A DNA stretch of 64,000 bases from Crotophaga sulcirostris (Eukaryota > Chordata > Aves > Cuculiformes > Crotophagidae): NCBI GenBank assembly GCA_013397455.1, contig VYZB01000290.1, positions 1,057,356 through 1,121,355 of the forward strand, read 5' to 3'. Made by a program: the position numbers and the translations under genes. Below the pieces are notes generated by a model. That model was not told the DNA's origin, did no database searches, and saw only the letters and a list, made by a program, of their open reading frames with translations. Below, piece after piece: positions 51,533 to 63,174 of this stretch (the stretch's first letter is position 1; every line of letters starts with the position of its first letter).

Positions 51533-53083
51533 GACATGCCACTTATTAATAAAAAGGATCAAATGTTTCCAGTGTAAAAAGTAACCCTACAGAGCAGGCA
51601 AATGCTGTTCTAGAAGACTTGCAGTGGGTCTATTTATAGGTCATTTTTCTGTAAAAGATATCAAAATGAAGAACCTTACAAATGTATAACGATTTTATGG
51701 CAGTTGTTGTTCCTAAGTTCCTATAAAATACTCCCACAGCAGTAGGAGAAGGGAAAGATAACATTATAACTACTTCAGTATACACATTTCATAGTTTTGT
51801 GCTGACTATGTCTGCGATGTAAAACCGTCTGATGGCGTAGATCATTCAGTTGGGATGTACAATCGTAGATAGTGTTTATACAGAAAATGCAGACAAAATG
51901 AACAGAAGAACAAAAGCAGAAGAAAAATAAACATTCATTCGTATGCTATATTCTTCAACAAATGACAATCTGGAGTGGAAGTGTGGTGTGAGTAACTGAA
52001 ATATCTTTTATCTTCTCTGCCTTCTAAATTAATTTGTGTTAGATTTCAGATCAATAGAGGTTTTTCCTGCTGTGTTTCTGCCTATTTCACTTGAAAAGCT
52101 TCTTAGCACTTCAAGATATTTATCTTATGAGCTTATTAAAAGTAAAACTATATATGAATGGTTTAGAGTAAGGGCTCATTTATTTCAATGTGTGTGTTAC
52201 CCACTAACTAGTCTCAGGGAAAGGTAGAATTTAAACTGAGCACTAGACGTAATTTAGAAAGCTTTCAGAGTCCTTTTTGGTTGTTACAATTCTTCAGAAA
52301 GAAAATGGTCCATTGAATTGACATTTTGCAGGCTTATTCTTATGCCAAAGATGATTTTTGTTAATAAAAGTTAGGAGAATATGAAAATTTTAAATAGGAA
52401 AAAAAAATAATTCAAAACCTAAGACCTTCTACTTTCAAAGTGTACAAGAGGTACATAATCACTCACCCCAATCAAGCAGATTTTTTAGTTCATGTGCAAA
52501 AATATTTAGCCTGTATTAGAAATTATTTTCTCTTACATACATAAGCATGTTTTTCAGGGCTGATTTCTTTAAGGAGGGCTGAGCATGGGACACCCACCCC
52601 ATGCTGTACTGAGATGTATATCTTAAAGCTGCCCCCAGATCCACCTTCATCTCCTAAGTGCTATGATAGCATCTAGGACTCAGGCCTAGCAGTGCTGGAA
52701 TGATACCTCTCTCCTTTCAGTCAGTGATTGCCTGTCCAGTGGGAGACAGTGCACCTTGCCTTTTGTGTGCTTATGCTGCACTCATGCCAATCCTTTTCCA
52801 ATCTTCCCCTTCTCTAAAACAAGCTCAAGCCCCTCACTGTGGAGTAGTCTCAATTTGGTTCACTCTATGTGGTGTGAAATATGATGGTTCTTAACACTAA
52901 CAGAAATAATCATGAATGAACTTGTCTGACATTTTGACATTTGATCCAATTATTTGCCTTACTGCTAATAATTGTCAAATAACGTTGCTTGTAGTCTGGA
53001 AAAAAATTAATTAATTTGCCTTTTTGGACTTCCAACCCTTATCTTTTATTCACTTTTTCCTTTCTTTGTGCTGCCCTCCATAG

Positions 53084-53159
53084 ACGAGTTGGCTTCTATG
53101 TGAACACCTTCAAAAATGTATCCAGCCTCGAAGCCAAGTTTCACAAGGAAATAGCTTTA
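53084..53159 (+). CDS. AMPH: Amphiphysin exon 8 (BAR helix 3, continued)
   Basis: A 76-nt exon that completes the Arg codon of exon 7 and reads RVGFYVNTFKNVSSLEAKFH followed by KEIAL (phase 2 in, phase 0 out). The acceptor is ctgccctccatag and the donor TTA|gtgagt has consensus intron bases but an exon ending in A. This is the most conserved part of BAR helix 3, with the invariant FKNVSSLEAKFHKEIA block. Together with exon 7 it encodes SLWSRRVGFYVNTF, a family signature that helps dimer packing. Confidence 0.97.
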
Positions 53160-54028
53160 GTGAGTAAAAATTAATATCTCATGTATAATGGATTACGTGA
53201 TGTGCATAAGAGCAAGCAAATATGTTGTAGTGCAGCATTAAAAATGTAGTAGAGGCACATATAAGAATTTGCCCTAGATCCATATTTGTAGTATAACCTT
53301 TGCATTCATTTCTGCTTGCCAATTTCGTATTTTCCTTGAGGAAAGGGTAGCCCATACAATTTTAGATTATAGTGTATTATCAATTGTAACACTAAATTCA
53401 CTTTCTATTTTGATAACTTCATCATTCTTTTTAGCATCCTGTTGCCTTCATTATTTTTTACACATCCAATTGCTAAGCATCTCATTGCTTCAATCAGTAC
53501 AAGAAAAACATTGTCAGCAGTGCAATATTCTATTTGTGACTGCAAGGAAAATCTATCAGTTTCAGTGAGGATCTTTTGAATGTACCTTGCTTAGTGGTAA
53601 TGTATTATCTATAGTAACATAGGAACCAAAATTTTTTGGAAAACTCACTGGACTGAAGTCACATGTAAATTGGGATTAGGTTTTTGAGGGGAAAACATGA
53701 ATCTTCTCGGCTACCCATGTCACTTTAAACTTTAAGCGAATGCCTTTATCAGAGATCAGGCAGCAGTCAGTCACAGTTAAAAACTGAAAACCAGCTTATG
53801 TTTTTGAAGAATTGCTGTTATCTTTGATGCTATGGATTTTGATAGGTTTCCACTTAGACTTTTGAGATACGTGGCGCTGAGGATTTTTTGAAGGATCTTT
53901 ATGCCATTTTAAACTTATCAGTTTATAGGTTATAAGGTTGTCAGTTATCAGACCAGATTTATCACCTGTGTTTTCAATCATGACTATGGTGTTTCATATA
54001 AACTTAGGCAACTGTTTTGTTTCCTCAG
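53160..54028 (+). other. AMPH: AMPH intron 8
   Basis: An 869-nt phase-0 intron from gtgagt to tgtttcctcag. It is AT-rich. No repeat family or gene was recognised with confidence. Confidence 0.93.
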
Positions 54029-54111
54029 CTATGTCACAAACTATATGAAGTGATGACAAAGCTGGGAGATCAGCATGCAGACAAGGCCTTCACCATTCAA
54101 GGGGCACCAAG
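54029..54111 (+). CDS. AMPH: Amphiphysin exon 9 (end of BAR domain)
   Basis: An 83-nt exon reading LCHKLYEVMTKLGDQHADKA, then FTIQGAP and two bases of a Ser codon completed in exon 10 (phase 0 in, phase 2 out). The acceptor is ttttgtttcctcag and the donor AAG|gtaagt is a full consensus match. It ends the BAR domain at about residue 242 (LGDQHADKAF) and begins the linker (TIQGAPSDSGP across the junction). Both joints are supported by frame and by the family sequence. Confidence 0.97.
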
Positions 54112-56691
54112 GTAAGTTTATCACCTCTTTAAACAAATTGCATTGCTTTGTAGGTTTCAGCATACGTAGCAATCACCTACACTATGTGTTGTGATTGTGG
54201 TACAACATGATCACTCTGTTCACTCAGAATGACAGATGAAGGTACCTCAGATGAAATTCTCAACATGAGTAAATGTGCAAAACTTCCTTCATCACCCACT
54301 TATTTTTTTATTATAAAAAAAAATAATAAAGGCCAGATTCACAGCTGTTGCAATTTAGCCTAGGTCATTGTAGACTGTTAAACCAATTTGCACCAACTAA
54401 GTATATAGCTTATTTATTCTTAGGTACTATGTTTACGGCAATGGTGCTGACTGTCATATTTTTTTAAAGGCCTTGAAATATTTAGATGTGTTTTTAGCTC
54501 CTAACAGCATATGATTAGGTGAGAATCCCAACATTTGTAAGTCAGTTTTTATCTCTTCTGCTTGTGGAGAAAAGTCAAGAAATGTCATCTGAGAGTGCAT
54601 CATAAAAGCTGAAAAGCTGAAGTAAAAAGAATGTGACAAAATACCATATTTTTAGTGACTTTCAAGAGAAATCTTGTCTTAAAAACTAAAGCAAAACGAT
54701 CGTGCTTTCTTAAGGTCAGTGGATGTCAGTGCAGTATTTCTGATTTTTTGCTTGCAACAAATGTAGCCTTTCTGACATAATATCATCTCTCAGTACTGAA
54801 GAAGTGGTTGAAATTATAAAAGAGTGAGACTTATGAAAACACCATGATATTTAGAGTGAAATATAAATCCTGAATTTCCAGCCAATCTCAGCTCATCAAA
54901 AGCAATCAGAACAATGTTATAGCTACTGCTATTTTGCCCTCAAGCTGGACTCAGATTAGCAACAATTAAGATTGACCAAACAATAAAACATCTGCATCAA
55001 ACATATGGCTGATATTTCTACATTTGTCTTGATGTCACTTTGGAAAAACAAAGAATGCAATATTGAACCTTCTGACCTAATGCAAAATTGAGAACTGCTT
55101 TATTAAGAAGACATCTAAAATTTTTGTTCTGGATTAGTTAACTGTTAAACCACACTCACATATACTTACCCACTGCCTCTGGAGTTGTTAGTTCATGCAT
55201 CACCACTTCCAGCCCCCTTAGGATGAACTCATGAGCTGGACTATGTTTCCGTAAAGCATTTATAAAATATTTTTATGGTATAAAAAATAATATACTGTTG
55301 GAAAGCTTCAAGCAGTTTTTGTAATAAACACCTATTTTGTCCACCCATGTGCCACTGAATTACTGGTTCCATCAATGAAAGAAGAAAATAATTGTTGCTG
55401 CAAATGAGTAGACATAGTTTAATGCGGTGTGATATTCTTAACTGATTTTAAAAATGCTTTTTAAAAATACATTATTTTTTCAGTTACCATATTACTCTCT
55501 TTTTCTATATTGTTCAGAGAGCTTTGTGTGAAAATATGATAGATTTTGACTTCCATTATTAGTTATGATGCTCTAAATGAATACTCAGAAGTGGGTCTTT
55601 GTAAGATAAAACAGCTTTCCTTTTTAAATGTATGAGGAGTAGATACTAGACAAGTACAGTATCTAATCTTTCCTTTAAACAGCAGCATAAAAGGAAACAT
55701 CTTAAAAACTTGTATGCTACTAAATGCTCTATTCTGAAGGCAAATATTGTACCTGGGAAAGAAATTTTTTAATAACTTCTTATTTTTTCTTTTTTAATAT
55801 TTCCACAGAAAGAGGTGGTGAGTGTGAGCTAAGTCTGTCCTCTCCAAAGAAAAATTTTTTCTTGTGTTAGCATTAGGAACATGTTTATGGTGTGGTCTCC
55901 TCAATCAGGTAGTGCTTCTGTTCTCCCTGGAGATGTGTAGGAGTTGCTCTTCTCTTAACACGTACTGTGGTCGTTGAGTGCTGTAGTTTATAGCCTCCCC
56001 AAGTTGTAAGCTTTCAGCATTTCTAGGTAGCTGAATATATCTCAGTGTTTGCACCTTGGGAAGGGCAGATCCTTTCTCAGGACTTCATCAGATCTGTTCT
56101 TAGTACCAGCAGAGCTCTGTTGAAGTCACTTGACTACTGCTTGTTTATTGCTGTGGTGAGTTGTCCCTCTAAATAGTGATATTTTTGCAATAATCTTGGT
56201 TGTGTTTTATTTTGTTGAAACCTTTCTGAAGTTGCTGAGCTTTTAAAATTATTTGCATTATTCATTGTTATGCCTTCCCCCAGGGTTTTTATCTTTAGAG
56301 CCTTTTGTTCTGAGAACTGTGTGAAATAGAGACAATAATTCCATCTCACATTTTATGGCAGTTATGTGAAACATTATTTCAAATTACAGAAGCTGAAAAA
56401 AATGCAGGTACTCTGTTTCCCTCAAGTTGTCATGATCAGGTATACAGAAGTTCCAAAAAATGAAGATCACTCAAAATTAAAACCTCCTTTGACACTGTAA
56501 TCACTGAATTTTAATTAAATTCAATTGCATTTTTAGTCATTATATAATGGCTCAGTTTGTCTCCAATGTGTGCTGCCTTTTGTGGTCACTGACCTTACAT
56601 CAGGGATACAGTTCAACTATTGCATGAAAATGGGCAAGATAATCACTCTGTGTGGTATGTATGTCCTTAAAATTGCTTTTCTTCTGTCTAG
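54112..56691 (+). other. AMPH: AMPH intron 9
   Basis: A 2.58-kb phase-2 intron from gtaagt to cttctgtctag. It includes a palindromic MITE-like relic at 54331-54403. A second, weaker candidate of similar type lies near 56065-56130. No exon or RNA gene was recognised. Confidence 0.88.
54331..54403. repeat. Palindromic interspersed-repeat relic (MITE-like)
   Basis: It begins GGCCAGATTCACAGCTGTTG and has imperfect inverted arms: AGCTGTTGCAATTT at 54343-54356 against the reverse complement of AAATTTGCACCAACT-type sequence at about 54385-54398 (11 of 14 matches). The layout resembles an old palindromic element of sauropsid genomes that I recall with ends GGCCAGATTCTCAGCTGGTG and TTTACACCAGCTGA. 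The terminal right end has decayed. Confidence 0.5.
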
Positions 56692-56830
56692 TGATTCAGG
56701 TCCACTCCGCATTGCAAAAACACCATCACCACCAGAGGAGGTCTCTCCCCTGCCTAGCCCTACTGCTAGTCCCAATCATATGCTGGCACCAGCATCTCCA
56801 GCACCGGCCCGACCTAAGTCACCCACACAG
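56692..56830 (+). CDS. AMPH: Amphiphysin exon 10 (Pro/Ser-rich phosphorylated linker)
   Basis: A 139-nt exon that completes a Ser codon and reads DSGPLRIAKTPSPPEEVSPL, then PSPTASPNHMLAPASPAPAR and PKSPTQ (phase 2 in, phase 0 out). The acceptor is cttctgtctag and the donor CAG|gtaagc is strong. It encodes about residues 250-296 of the disordered linker. By counting, Ser-Pro dipeptides fall at 262, 272, 276, 285 and 293, with Thr-Pro at 260. The first four coincide with Cdk5/proline-directed kinase sites reported for mammalian AMPH, whose phosphorylation state changes with synaptic stimulation. An extra Ser-Pro at 268 also exists. The human sequence as I recall it differs only by a few substitutions (Pro to Val, Thr to Met, Arg to Lys, Ser to Thr). 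Confidence 0.96.
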
Positions 56831-58357
56831 GTAAGCAGAAACCTAGCAGGAGAAACTGGGCTGTTGTACAGTAAAAGATTGCTGAGATGATCTATATGGT
56901 GTATTTTTCATCTAAGCTGTGACTGAGCAATATCAAGGAGGCCACTGGGTCCATTGAAGTCTATTCTGTTCATTGGTTGTTCATCCCTGTATCACGAGCA
57001 TAGGTGGAAAGTATTTTTTATATAGGGAGCAATGAAGAATATTTAAGATGCCCACTGAACTGGAGGGACTTGTGGTGACAAAACAAAATATTTCTTACAA
57101 AGGTGCATAGTCTCTGAGGACCCATATTCCAGCAGCGATAGTTTGAAGAACATGTTTCTAAAACATCCTCATGTATTTCAGTATATTATTTATTTTATAT
57201 TCAGTATATTATATATGCTCTTCATTCTTCAAATTTGTGTTTACCCTGGAAAAAAAATAAGCCAGTGCATATCATTGGTCTGACCGACCTCTGAAACAGT
57301 AAATAATAGAGCTGGCTTGAATACTGCTGTGATTATTACTGATAGTTAAAGGCTTATTGGTTGATATTAACACTAGATTGAGAAGTTCAACACTACTAGA
57401 GTCACTGGAGTCGTTTCTGTTCTGACCAGTACTGGTGAAATAAGAAGCAGTTTCATACATCAGTTTCATCTGTAGCATAAGAGCTGCATGTGATACCTGA
57501 ACATATCAAAGACTTGTGTTGATGTTACTGATGTTTTCAGAATTGGGATAGCTTCTGTGGTGATTGCTATTTCTGTGGTGAGAGAACATCAGAAGGAATT
57601 TAGTTTTGCATTTAGTTACATGTGAGCACGTTTTTTTTGCTCTGCTCTCCCACAGTGTGGCACATCCCTGCCTGAAGTTTCATCTGGTAGGACTCACTTT
57701 AGTCTTACTGATGCCAGTGGTGTTATGTCACCATACCACCTGAGGATTTTTTGAGAATTTCTTTTCTTGCTTTTTTTGACAGGTTTTAAAATTTTCCAAT
57801 AGTATTAGATATTATTCCAAACCATTAGTTTTCCATTAGTTTTTCATAGGTATGTGGATCTCTGGAGAGCTGGGGGAATTAGTAACCTAAGCGCCTTTGA
57901 GGTAGTATGGTTCCCAGAGATGATACGGTCTTAGAATTAAGTAGGCTTTAAAGGTAGCGACTGGTGGGCAGGGTCAAAATCCCAAAACTAAAGAGGAATG
58001 AACATAAGAAGCCAAAAACCTGCAGAGGCTCGGTTTCGTGCAGCATCACCCTTGCAACTATGGATGACATAGGAGTTAAGTGTCTTGCACTGCATGCCCA
58101 TCATGGCCAAAGGAATCAGCCAAGAAATGCTTATGTATGAAATCTTAAACTTTGAGTTGGAATGAGGTTGAAACATTGAGTTTTTTGCTTATTTCAAGGC
58201 ATTTAGTGATGAACAACCAAATAGTTCCTTTCAATCCAAAGTTCATTCCCATTTAAAGAGAAGCAACAGAGACCCTAACGCAAATCATTTAGGCTTAGTT
58301 TAAAGCTTATTCTTTTAGCCCTGAACCACTCTGTGACATTTTTTGCTGTCTGCCTAG
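56831..58357 (+). other. AMPH: AMPH intron 10
   Basis: A 1.53-kb phase-0 intron from gtaagc to ctgtctgcctag. It includes a small duplicated AT-rich motif (ttcagtatatta, about 57177-57211). No exon, repeat family or RNA gene was recognised with confidence. Confidence 0.92.
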
Positions 58358-58486
58358 CTGAGGAAAGGTCCACCGGTCCCACCACTGCCTAAGCTCACAC
58401 CCACAAAGGAGTTGCAACAGGAGAACATCATTAACTTCTTTGACGACAACTTTGTCCCAGAAATCAATGTGACAACCCCATCACAG
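58358..58486 (+). CDS. AMPH: Amphiphysin exon 11 (SH3-ligand and AP-2 binding motifs)
   Basis: A 129-nt exon of 43 codons, phase 0 on both sides: [20 protein letters not shown], then [20 protein letters not shown] and PSQ. The acceptor is ctgtctgcctag and the donor CAG|gtaagc is strong. [11 protein letters not shown] is a proline-rich ligand; in mammalian amphiphysin this region binds the endophilin SH3 domain. FDDNF (about residues 324-328) fits the FxDxF motif that binds the AP-2 alpha appendage; mammals have FEDNF, so Glu to Asp keeps the pattern. Thr-Pro at about 310 matches a reported proline-directed phosphorylation site. The first residue is Leu where human has Thr (recalled), at the exon junction. 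Confidence 0.97.
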
Positions 58487-60349
58487 GTAAGCGTTAGAGG
58501 ATGGTGTATGGGTCCAACTTGTGATCACCCTAAATTCTCCAAGGTGGTGGCCTTAGGGCTGGTCTCCATGGGGAGGGTGCAGGTAGAAAGCAGAGGCACA
58601 GTTAATATTTTATATTTTCTTGAAAAGGTCACATACATGACATTTTGTCTTTGAGTTGGTCACACATAATCACTCAAAAGGACTAGACTTGCTAACACAT
58701 TTAAAAAAATGAGCGGTTTCCTGAGAGACGTGTCTAAAAATACTGTGAAACTCAGCCATGTTGGAGATTTAACTGAAACCAGTTTTCATTACAAACTGAG
58801 AATACATCCAAGATGCTTTTTTTTCTAATCCTAAGGATCTCAAGTGGCAGTTTACTGTGGTACATGGTTATTTCTGTTTCTTCCACTAAAATCATAAGAA
58901 GTATTCCTTTTCATTTGAGGGATGTTAATCGGGCTGTTGTAATCAACTCTTTGCAGGTGTAGAAGTCTGCTCCAGCTAGGTTAATCTTTCACTTGATTTT
59001 TAGTCATAGAAACATTAATTGCACAGCAGATAAGTGTTCAAATTTACTTTTATCTGATTATTATTAAATTAAGATTTTTTTTTCTAATTGCTTGTAAAAG
59101 AAAAGCCAGAGTTGTGTAAAATAAGCCTGTTTAATTTGTATTCAGTTATTCAGATTTTATGCAGTTATGGTAACTGCTGGGTGTTTAATAATGGACTCTT
59201 TCTATTATGGTAATTACAACTCTGAAATCTGAGCCTGTGTCTGATAGACAGAGGAGATAGAGGAGAAACAGGCAGATCTGCAGCTTATGCAGAATTTTTA
59301 TGATTTTTTGTTTTCATGTGAATTATTGTTTTTGTGCTAATTCATTTGACAACACAAGTTATTTGAGAGAATTTGAAAATGCCATGTTTTGTTTTCTTGT
59401 GGAGGGAAGAAAAAGACATTGCTGTCCATAGGGATCTATTTGGAAGAGGAAATAGTTATTTATAGTTAAGTCCCCATGCAATTAAAGAATTAATGGCAGC
59501 TCACAGTATGCAGCCACTGCTGGGCCCTCCTGCTGAATGGACATAACAGGTCTGTTGTACCATTGTACCCTGACTTCATGGGAGTTCCCACTCTGGCAGT
59601 GTGAGCCTTGACATCAGTGGTGGGAGTCAGTGTAACCTGTGCTGGTTATGGCCCCCTGCATTAAATGCTGTATCCACCTAACGTTCACCCATCTGGCCAG
59701 CCAGGGGAGCAGAAATGGAACTGATTTGTTTTTCCATTGTGAGCGGACACTGGAGCAAGGCTTTAAGTGAATACAAGTCACATTTCCAGAATCTTTGTGG
59801 TCTTTTTACAAGAGATTGGTATAGAAATGGAATAACATCATAAATGTGGAGTGTGCTCCTGAGAGCTGAAATCTTTCCTTTGTCTGTCAAGGAAAAATTG
59901 GTCTCTCTTCAGCAAGTGATTTATGTCCACCCCTCCTCTACAGACAATGACCTGGGAATGACCTGAGCTATTCCCTGGCCACCTTCTCATGAACAATCTG
60001 CACTTCTCCCTCTACAAAACCCACCCCCAGCACTGGGGCATCCTTACTATGTCTAAGATCTCTCAGTAGGTAAAGGCATACTCAAATAGTGTGATGCAAT
60101 AAGTTTTATATCCTGTATGAGAACGAGTTATTGAAAATATATTGCATGAAAACCACAGGAAACATGGGCTTTGCAGCATCTCCTGTATTCCCAGAGCCTT
60201 TGTTTGACATAATGGAGGAAGCTATCAAGTCTGCAGAGCCCTCTAATAGTGCTGGGCTTCCCCAAGGACCAGTACTGGTGTCCCTTGCTCTGTCCGAACA
60301 CTGTGCAAGATGCTGAAAGACAGTTCTGCTTTATGCTATTGAATATTTT

Positions 60350-60380
60350 GGCCCTGATTCAACAAAGCAATTCACACTTC
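60350..60380. repeat. Possible end of an interspersed palindromic repeat
   Basis: GGCCCTGATTCAACAAAGCA followed by ATTCACACTTC is close to a repeat end that I recall from turtle and bird genomes (GGGCCTGATTCAGCAAAGCACTTAAG). Only one end is visible and it decays after about 30 nt. Confidence 0.35.
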
Positions 60381-61526
60381 GAATTTATTCATTGTCAAAA
60401 ATTGATTTAGTTATTGCTAAGTAAAAGAAAGATGTGAGAAGATGTGATATCTGAGTGACCATGTGAAAGGATCATTTAGAAATGCGTGTTCCTTGCTTTA
60501 TTTCTTGTTTTCTTCACGTCACATTGCTCCCTAGTGTCCAGTTACTAGCTTGGACATTGTGGGCCTTTATAATATGGCCTCTCCAGGTACTTCACTTGTC
60601 TGAGTGTGTCTGAAAGCTCTGAACAACCAATATCTGCTGGGAGTATTCAAAGGCTTGTACAGAGTGTGTACAGAGAGAGGGTGACAGTTCTGGCAGTCAT
60701 CACAGGTTTCTTGTGCCTTCTCCATCCTCATATGTACATGTCCTCTTAGAGGTACAGCCGTGCTTCTGCCACAGCCACCTCCTTCTAATGTGGTATTTAT
60801 TCGTACTTCATCATGCTATAGTGGAATTAACACAGGATGATTGGCAGACCTTCCTGTCACAGCTTTGTCCCTTACCTAGGGAGATTATGAGATTCTTGTT
60901 TCTCTTAAATCTCCATTTAACATGATAACTCAGTTATTTTATTTAGGTCTCTGTTTCTAAAGTTACAACAAGGATTCTCTTCCTTTTGGTTTGAGGGTAA
61001 CAGGTAATGGTAATTTTTGCAGTCAACAATCAGTAGCACCCTGTCATTACAGATACCCTGGCTGTCATCATGCACAGTCTGAGACTCCTATTCATTTGAT
61101 TCAGTCCTCATAAATAACAACTTCATTCTCAAACCTCACTGAAAGATAATTAACTTTTCCATCTCCATCCCTGTCTGATTATAATGCTAGATAATGCTGT
61201 GTTGTTTCATCAAGCTGTATGACCATATGAGTACTAGCAGCTTAGGGGCATATGTGATGAATTCTAAATACATCAGATGAAAGGCACAACAGAATGAATA
61301 GTCACTGGTGTAGAGGGCTGTTTTGATTTTGACTTTTAAAAGTGTGAGACTGTAACCCTTGCTTCAGTGTGTCAGACCAATTATCTGTCATCACCAGTGA
61401 CCAAAAGCAGAGGCCAAGGAAAGAAAATAAAGCAAGGCAAGCAAAGGTAGTACTCCTTACACCCCTATCTCCTATAGTATCCCAGCCCCCAGCCATTTTC
61501 AGCTCATGGGCTTCCTCAACAAGATA

Positions 61527-61562
61527 AGTAATCCTCAACAGACTGTTGAGTAATCCTCAACA
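61527..61562. repeat. 22-bp-period tandem duplication with an internal hairpin
   Basis: AGTAATCCTCAACA occurs at 61527-61540 and 61549-61562. The bases between complete a perfect inverted repeat CTCAACAG-A-CTGTTGAG at 61534-61550. Confidence 0.95.
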
Positions 61563-63066
61563 ACTTTGCCACAAGTTTGTTCAGTCTTTGAATTTTTTTG
61601 ATGTGTGTAAATTTTTCACATTCACACTACTGAGCAACGCCACCTTTTCTTTGTCCCTCATTTGTCCCAGTCAAGTTCACTGCCACCTACCTTCCTGTTT
61701 TGGAGGAGTCATGGAGCAGGCAAACACGTGTGCTTCTCACATTGGTGTAGACGCTGCTCATATCACCCCTAGCACTCCCCTTCCAGACTGAAGAGTTCCA
61801 GGTTACTCACCATTCTCATTATGGGAGCCTTTGCATAATTTACAGGAGCTATTTTGACCACGTTTTCAGGTGACACAGAGAGGTCAGATTCTGTGATTTG
61901 TTTGCCAATAGTTACCCTAATTTGGAAAGTTTACACTCTTAAATGTTTTAATAATAGAAAGCCTTTGTTTGGTTAATTTACTGTTATTATTATCTCCTGG
62001 TTTTCCTCTTCTTATGACACCCTGTGGTTGTAGACTTCCCCTGGCATACACTTTGGTCACAGCCAGAAACAGAATTTTGGACTAAGGTTACAGTTCTTAC
62101 ATAAGATTGTATGTGAATGTATGCACACAATTAACTTCCCATGGTACCGTTTCCAATCTGAACACTCTTCAAAATAACATTCTAATCAATACTTCACTAT
62201 CTATGTATTCTGTACATGAAATGAAGCTTCTCTCACTATTTAATAAACACTGAACAACTAGCAGTAGGGTGTACCAGCCTTGTTATCAAAACCAAGATGC
62301 TTGTCTAGAATATTTATTATTGGTGATAATTAACTCTCAGCTACAGTTTTGCACTAATTACCATTTTATGTTGAGGCACACTAATTATTTGTTCACATTG
62401 CTTTACAGAGAAACAGTTGTAGCCCATTGAAAAAATCTATGCATTTGTAGAGATCTCAGAGGCCTTGGCTAATTCATTAAACAAAAAAATGGCTCTACCA
62501 CGTAATCCAGTTTTGTAAGAGCAGATCAGTGTAGCATGATTTAGTTAGTGTTATGTAGGATGATTCCTAAATTTTGGAGAGAAAGGCAGCATTAAATGTT
62601 AATTGATAATCATGTTCAGAATCAAAATTTAATTAAAATTCATTTATGTCATTCCATATTGGCTTTTTACTCATGTTTGTGTTTGTAAAGAGATTCACTT
62701 ATTAGAATCTATGGACACTGAGTTTTTCATTTCAGTGTCTGACTCAAAGCACTTTAAAAGGGCCTTCACAGTCAAACACGGAACACTTGGCACATTTTCA
62801 AAAGGGCTGTGATTTGTTTAATCTGAAAAGGCAAAGCTACACTATAAAGAAAACAAAGGCATCATAAGAGTGAAGCTCCTAGAAATAAAATTAAAAGTTA
62901 CATTAAAGCTCAGGAAAGTCTTCAAAGCTTCCTCTCATCCTGGCTTGCACTTTATCTAGAAAGTCTGTGATGTAATTTTATTTTTTCTTCACCCTCTTAC
63001 TATTTTACTGCCCAGGGCATCTTTTGAAAGATGAGCTTTTCAAGGGTTATGTATCTCTTCTAACAG

Positions 63067-63174
63067 AATGAAGTTCCTGAAGCTAAGAAAGAGGAGTCTT
63101 TGCTAGATCTGGACTTCGACCCTTTCAAGCCGGAAGTTGTATCAACAGGAGTTACTCATTCACCCATGTCTCAG
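63067..63174 (+). CDS. AMPH: Amphiphysin exon 12 (clathrin box and DPF motif)
   Basis: A 108-nt exon of 36 codons, phase 0 on both sides: NEVPEAKKEESLLDLDFDPF, then KPEVVSTGVTHSPMSQ. The acceptor is cttctaacag and the donor CAG|gtatct is only moderate. LLDLD (about residues 351-355) is the clathrin-box motif that binds the clathrin heavy-chain terminal domain, and DPF directly after it binds the AP-2 appendage. The segment between FKPEV and GVTHSPMSQ is three residues shorter than the human one as I recall it. A second GT-type donor lies 18 nt downstream in frame. The rest of the protein, including the dynamin-binding SH3 domain, lies beyond the window. Confidence 0.97.

Larger units (their letters stand above)
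51145..53083 (+). other. AMPH: AMPH intron 7
   Basis: A 1.94-kb phase-2 intron from gtaagc to ccctccatag. It contains a possible minus-strand MIR-like fragment at 51400-51475 and a 17-base poly(A) run at 51516-51532. Otherwise it is AT-rich, with no recognised exon or RNA gene. Confidence 0.88.
58487..63066 (+). other. AMPH: AMPH intron 11
   Basis: A 4.58-kb phase-0 intron from gtaagc to cttctaacag. It holds a possible interspersed-repeat relic at 60350-60380, a possible similar one near 59570-59640, and a tandem duplication with an 8-bp hairpin at 61527-61562. No exon or RNA gene was recognised. Confidence 0.88.

Noticed and set aside
53641..53685. Possible further palindromic-repeat arm in intron 8
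   Set aside because: Only a loose match around ACTGGACTGAAGTCACATG, with no second arm and no end; too weak to call.
56570..56890. Single open frame of 106 codons as an independent gene
   Set aside because: Its middle part (56692-56830) is AMPH exon 10; the flanks read through the splice sites into intron.
58412..58654. 80-codon open frame as a separate gene
   Set aside because: Its start is a Met in a shifted frame over exon 11 and intron; the real frame here is that of exon 11.
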